8,185 bases of DNA from DAOUBA01 sp034432855. GTDB lineage: Bacteria > Chloroflexota > Anaerolineae > B4-G1. Shown piece after piece: positions 5,898 to 8,185 of this stretch. The position numbers and the translations under genes were made by a program. The stretch covers positions 1 to 8,185 of the forward strand of contig DAOUBA010000163.1 in assembly GCA_034432855.1 (NCBI GenBank), given 5' to 3'. How positions within the stretch are numbered: position 1 is the stretch's first letter; each line of letters opens with the position of its first letter. A model generated the notes under the pieces. The model saw only the letters and a list, made by a program, of their open reading frames with translations. It was not told where the DNA came from and ran no database searches.

Positions 5898-5932
5898 GGT
5901 TACGTTTTACGCATTACGTTTTACGTATTACG
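5886..5932. repeat. AT-rich tandem and inverted repeat between pfkB and parA
   Basis: CGTAAAACGTAA (5886-5897) and TTACGTTTTACG (5900-5911) form a perfect 12-bp inverted repeat with only GG between the arms. TTACGTTTTACG recurs at 5914-5925, and a partial TTACG at 5928-5932, giving a 14-bp direct period. The composition is far more AT-rich than the flanking genes. The left arm supplies the last codons and the TAA stop of the kinase. The cluster ends 3 bp before the parA Shine-Dalgarno. It looks like an inserted dispersed repeat; a regulator-binding site for parAB is the alternative. Confidence 0.75.
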
Positions 5933-5946
5933 CCGAGGTGAGACCG

Positions 5947-6774
5947 ATGCCGCTCATCTACACGCTGGCGAACCAAAAGGGGGGCGTCGGCAAGACGACG
6001 ACCGCGGTGAATCTGGCGGCCTACCTGGCTCATTGGGGCCAGCGCGTCTTGCTGGTGGACATTGATCCGCAGGCCAATGCGACTTCCTGCCTGGGGATTG
6101 ACAAACGCGCCGTCTCGCTTTCGACTTACGATCTGCTGGTGCGCCAGATTTCCCTGGATCAAGTCGTGCGCCTCACCGGTCGCGTGCGTCTGGACCTGAT
6201 CCCGGCCTCGCCGGCGCTGGCCGGCGCGACGGTGGAACTGGCCAACCTGCCGCAACGGGAGCACCGCCTGCGCCAGGCGTTGGTGGGTCTGGATCAACGC
6301 TACGACTATGTGCTGATTGACTGCCCGCCCAGCCTGGGCATCCTGACGGTGAACGGTCTGACGGCCAGCGCCGATGGGGTGATCATCCCCGTACAATGCG
6401 AGTACCTGGCGCTGGAGGGCCTTTCACAACTGATGCGCACGCTCGAGTTGGTGCGCCGGGCACTCAACCCACGATTGCGCGTGCGCGGCCTTGTGATGAC
6501 GATGTACGATAGCCGCACGACGCTCTCGCGGCAGGTCGTCGAAGAGGTACTCAAACACTTCCCCGGGAAGGTCTTTAAGACGATCATCCCGCGCAGCGTG
6601 CGCTTGAGCGAAGCACCCAGTTACGGCGAACCGATCATTTCGTATGCCCCCCAGTCGGCAGGAGGACTGGCCTACGCCGCGCTGACGCGAGAGTTGCTGG
6701 CAGGCGATGGACGAGCGGCTCCGGAGAACCCGGACCAGGCAGCGGTATCAACTGCTGGGAAGACGGTAGATTGA
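5947..6774 (+). CDS. parA: Chromosome partitioning ATPase ParA (Soj)
   Basis: ParA is a MinD/SIMIBI-class ATPase that binds nonspecific DNA as an ATP dimer and, with ParB, segregates the origin region. I start it at ATG 5947 because GAGGTGA (5935-5941) is 5 nt upstream; the in-frame GTG at 5938 would lie inside this ribosome site. The 275-residue product has the deviant Walker A KGGVGKTTT (11-19, signature Lys11 and Lys16), switch/A' motif LLVDIDPQANAT (35-46), Walker B YVLIDCPPSLGILTVNGL (121-138), and the typical PRSVRLSEAPSYGEPI block (215-230). The C-terminal about 25 residues (APENPDQAAVSTAGK) are polar and variable. It is followed by parB after 28 bp, forming the parAB pair. Confidence 0.97.
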   Translation: MPLIYTLANQKGGVGKTTTAVNLAAYLAHWGQRVLLVDIDPQANATSCLGIDKRAVSLSTYDLLVRQISLDQVVRLTGRVRLDLIPASPALAGATVELANLPQREHRLRQALVGLDQRYDYVLIDCPPSLGILTVNGLTASADGVIIPVQCEYLALEGLSQLMRTLELVRRALNPRLRVRGLVMTMYDSRTTLSRQVVEEVLKHFPGKVFKTIIPRSVRLSEAPSYGEPIISYAPQSAGGLAYAALTRELLAGDGRAAPENPDQAAVSTAGKTVD

Positions 6775-6802
6775 ACGCGATGGCCCTGAGAACGGAGGAC
6801 AC

Positions 6803-7651
6803 ATGTCGCCACGCAAAGGCGGATTGGGCAAAGGTCTGGAAGCGTTGATCCCCGCTGCCGAGGAGATGGCAGCCCAGGGTGTGACTGAGGTGCCCCTCGC
6901 CTCCATCACCCCCAACCCGCACCAGCCGCGTGCGCCGATCCGCGATCAAGACCTGGTAGAACTGGCCGCTTCCATCGAGGAGCACGGCGTCATCCAGCCG
7001 CTCATCGTCACCAAGACACTGGATGGCTACCAGTTGATCGCGGGCGAACGGCGATGGCGCGCCGCGCGGCTGGCCGGACTTGCCACGGTGCCGGTCATCG
7101 TGAAAGACGCCGCCCCCAGCGAGATGCTGGAACTGGCGCTGGTGGAAAACGTCCAGCGGGCCGACCTGAATGCGCTGGAGGAAGCGCATGCCTATCAGCA
7201 ATTGATCGAAGGATTTGGATTGACACAGGACCAAGTCGCGCGGCGGGTCGGCAAAAGCCGGGTGGCGGTCGCCAACACGTTACGGCTACTGAAAGCAACC
7301 CGCCCCGTGCAGGAGGCGTTGTTGGCCGAAAAGATCAGCGAGGGGCACGCCCGTGCACTGCTGGCGCTGGAGCAGCCCGAAGCGCAGGAGGCCACACTCA
7401 AGACGGTGCTGAAGCAAGGGCTGAACGTGCGCCAGACGGAGGAACTGGTGCGACGCCTGCTCGGCGCACGCGAAGAGCCACGTCCCCGCCAGGTCTCACC
7501 GGAAACGCGCGCGCTGGAGGCCCGATTCCGCGAGGCGCTCGGCACCAAGGTCAGCCTGAACCGCAGCGGCGCGAGGGGACGGCTGGTGATCTACTTTTAC
7601 TCCGAGGAAGAGTTGAACGCGCTCTACGAGCGCCTCGTGGGGGAGGCATAG
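6803..7651 (+). CDS. parB: Chromosome partitioning protein ParB (Spo0J), CTPase clamp
   Basis: ParB binds parS sites, hydrolyses CTP and slides on DNA as a clamp, stimulating the ParA ATPase. The 282-residue product has all parts. The N-terminal ParA-activating peptide is RKGGLGKGLEALIP (4-17). The ParB/Srx CTP-binding domain runs from about 28 to 125, with PNPHQPR (37-43), the CTP motif GERRWRAARL (81-90) and ENVQRADLNALEEA (115-128). The parS-binding helix-turn-helix region is LTQDQVARRVGKSRVAVANT (140-159), continuing to about 200. The C-terminal dimerisation domain follows a short linker (about 235-282). GGAGG (6794-6798) is 4 nt before the ATG. The gene ends 34 bp before the IS110-like left end. 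Confidence 0.97.
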   Translation: MSPRKGGLGKGLEALIPAAEEMAAQGVTEVPLASITPNPHQPRAPIRDQDLVELAASIEEHGVIQPLIVTKTLDGYQLIAGERRWRAARLAGLATVPVIVKDAAPSEMLELALVENVQRADLNALEEAHAYQQLIEGFGLTQDQVARRVGKSRVAVANTLRLLKATRPVQEALLAEKISEGHARALLALEQPEAQEATLKTVLKQGLNVRQTEELVRRLLGAREEPRPRQVSPETRALEARFREALGTKVSLNRSGARGRLVIYFYSEEELNALYERLVGEA

Positions 7652-7661
7652 GCCTATCAGT

Positions 7662-7683
7662 TATAATTAGGGCCGTGTATAAT
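7662..7683 (+). promoter_or_regulatory. Two TATAAT boxes without a good -35
   Basis: Perfect -10 hexamers occur at 7662-7667 and 7678-7683, just after parB. At 17 nt upstream of each (7639-7644 and 7655-7660) there is no recognisable TTGACA. This fits an IS110 left end, where the -10 is supplied by the element and the -35 by the right end in the excised circle. In the present context transcription would be weak. An ordinary weak promoter is the alternative. Confidence 0.4.
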
Positions 7684-7684
7684 A

Positions 7685-7874
7685 GGGTCGTGAGAGACCC
7701 ACTGCTTTCTGTCCATCCTCATCGGCAGACGCCTGGATCAGAGGACCTGCATAAGCCTGCGCCTCGAGCGCCCGCTGCGGACCGTCCCCCAGGCACCACC
7801 GGGAGCACCGGCAAAAGCTTGCCGTGCCGCGAGCACCGTGAGAGGCTACCGGTAACCCGCGTCCTGCCGATGAG
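7685..7874 (+). ncRNA. Candidate IS110 bridge (seek) RNA
   Basis: This non-coding stretch upstream of the transposase start folds well on paper. (1) 5' hairpin GGGTC-GTGAGA-GACCC (7685-7700). (2) A long-range stem CTCATCGGCAGACGC (7718-7732) with 7859-7874, 15 bp with a single bulged C7863. (3) Inside it, GCCTGG (7731-7736) can pair with CCAGGC (7789-7794) and GGAC (7743-7746) with GTCC (7784-7787), leaving asymmetric loops. (4) A second hairpin GCAC(C)GGCAA / TTGCCGTGC (7805-7814 / 7819-7827). The 3' part holds ACCGGTAACCCG (7847-7859 region), which resembles the donor-loop end of the IS621 bridge RNA as I remember it. Size, position and the 5' hairpin followed by two loop domains match the known bridge RNA plan. 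Stems 2 and 3 compete at 7731-7732. No homology search or folding calculation was done. Confidence 0.5.
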
Positions 7875-7899
7875 TCTATCCCTTTCAGGAGGTATCCCA

Positions 7900-7986
7900 A
7901 TGGAACTGCTAATCGGTATTGACTGGAGTCAGCACTACCACGATGTGCGAGTACTGAACGAGAACGGCGCTTCCCTCCTGGTATAA
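7900..7986 (+). pseudogene. IS110-family transposase, N-terminal fragment (28 residues)
   Basis: A very good Shine-Dalgarno, AGGAGGT (7887-7893), 6 nt before the ATG, starts MELLIGIDWSQHYHDVRVLN plus eight more residues, then TAA. The GIDWSQ...HDV pattern is the start of the RuvC-like DEDD domain of IS110 recombinases; Asp8 would be the first acidic catalytic residue. Intact members run to about 320-400 residues with the DEDD domain followed by a serine-containing Tnp_20 domain. Both are lost here. The sequence after GASLLV has no resemblance to an IS110 protein in any frame, and the stop abuts the palindrome at 7987, so this is a remnant and cannot be active alone. Confidence 0.7.
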
Positions 7987-8049
7987 ACACGAGAGCACCA
8001 TGGGGTATACTATGCCCCACCTATCCCAATGTAGGAGGTACTCTCGTGT
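7987..8049. repeat. 63-bp palindromic element with two internal hairpins
   Basis: ACACGAGAGCACC (7987-7999) pairs with GGTACTCTCGTGT (8037-8049): 12 of 13 positions, with one C·A mismatch at 7996/8040. Inside, TGGGG (8001-8005) pairs with CCCCA (8015-8019), and CCTA (8020-8023) with TAGG (8032-8035), so a single strand folds as a three-way, Y-shaped structure. It begins right after the stop codon of the transposase fragment. It could be a MITE- or REP-type unit, a remnant of an element end, or a transcript-end structure. Confidence 0.65.
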
Positions 8050-8185
8050 CTACGCCAAGTCAATACTGTCCGGATTGATATCTGGGCACCTGACGAGGGC
8101 ACACTTTAGCAGAACTCAATCAGCGGTGCTGCCCTTCAACCAGCCGTGTGATGCAGGTGACATGCGCTTGCCACGTCCTGACGCG
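8050..8185. other. 136-bp right edge with no supportable gene
   Basis: No frame here combines a plausible start, ribosome site and recognisable product. A plus frame is open from about 8030 to the edge without a usable start, and a minus frame is open from the edge to a TGA at 8122-8120 (21 codons). Both are short enough to be chance. No RNA gene, repeat or terminator is evident. Confidence 0.5.

Larger units (their letters stand above)
7678..7986 (+). mobile_element. Truncated IS110-family element: left end, RNA region and transposase start
   Basis: The segment holds, in order, a -10 box, a structured non-coding region and the first 28 codons of an IS110-type transposase. This is the order found at the left part of IS110-group elements, whose bridge RNA is encoded between the left end and the recombinase gene. 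The left boundary is uncertain and lies somewhere between the parB stop (7651) and 7685. On the right the element breaks at the TAA (7984-7986), directly against the 63-bp palindrome. No terminal inverted repeats are expected for the IS110 group, and none are seen. Confidence 0.55.

Noticed and set aside
5938..5946. GTG start nine bases upstream of the parA ATG
   Set aside because: It lies inside the GAGGTGA ribosome site; ATG 5947 begins directly with the typical MPLIYTLANQKGG start.
7054..7986. Long plus-strand frame overlapping parB and running into the transposase fragment
   Set aside because: Over parB it is an out-of-frame shadow rich in Arg, Gly and Ala; only its last 28 codons are real, with their own ribosome site at 7887-7893.
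8046..8078. Mini-frame GTG with AGGAGG 7 nt upstream, encoding MSTPSQYCPD
   Set aside because: The ribosome site is convincing but the frame stops after 10 codons, and its SD and start fall inside the right arm of the palindrome. It could be the start of a broken zinc-ribbon-like protein, but nothing downstream supports this.
8120..8185. Minus-strand frame open from the right edge to a TGA, 21 codons
   Set aside because: Too short to distinguish from chance and not recognisable as any protein C-terminus.

Overview
The window is a GC-rich bacterial chromosome segment. Its backbone is the conserved 'origin-side' gene set rpmH - rnpA - yidD - (beta-propeller lipoprotein) - yidC - jag - (PfkB-type sugar kinase) - parA - parB, all on the plus strand. 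The protein sequences and the start of a small TPR protein on the minus strand look most like Chloroflexota (Anaerolineae-like) to me. That assignment is recognition by eye, not a search result.

Left part (1-1300). Two short minus-strand reading frames, each with a clear Shine-Dalgarno, occupy 1-342. The inner one begins like a full TPR protein, with promoter, ribosome site and start codon intact, but breaks off after about 42 recognisable residues. A minus-strand promoter (364-392) lies back to back with a plus-strand promoter (430-458). The latter serves a DUF554 (YqgA/YdfK-type) membrane protein at 495-1223.

Core operon (1273-7651). A near-consensus sigma70-type promoter (TTGACC, 17 nt, TATAAT) precedes rpmH. 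The operon then encodes ribosomal protein L34, the protein subunit of RNase P, the YidD membrane-insertion factor, an eight-repeat PQQ-like propeller lipoprotein, the YidC insertase, the Jag/KhpB RNA-binding protein, a PfkB-family kinase, and the ParA/ParB chromosome segregation pair. Two themes dominate: membrane-protein insertion (YidD, the propeller lipoprotein and YidC, with Jag as the usual YidC partner gene) and chromosome segregation (ParA/ParB). dnaA, mnmE, mnmG and rsmG, frequent members of this cluster in other phyla, are absent from the window. The kinase sits where mnmE/mnmG/rsmG often are. Short palindromic repeats decorate the joints of the operon (3336-3355, 5008-5029, 5886-5932).

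Right part (7652-8185). Immediately after parB comes what looks like the left end of an IS110-family element. It has two TATAAT boxes lacking a good -35, a roughly 200-nt non-coding region that folds into a small 5' hairpin plus a long-range 15-bp stem enclosing two further stem-loops, then a strong Shine-Dalgarno and the first 28 codons of an IS110 transposase (GIDWSQ...HDV motif). This is the layout of an IS110 bridge (seek) RNA upstream of its recombinase. The transposase stops exactly at the edge of a 63-bp imperfect palindrome (7987-8049) containing two internal hairpins. I see no supportable gene from 8050 to the end.
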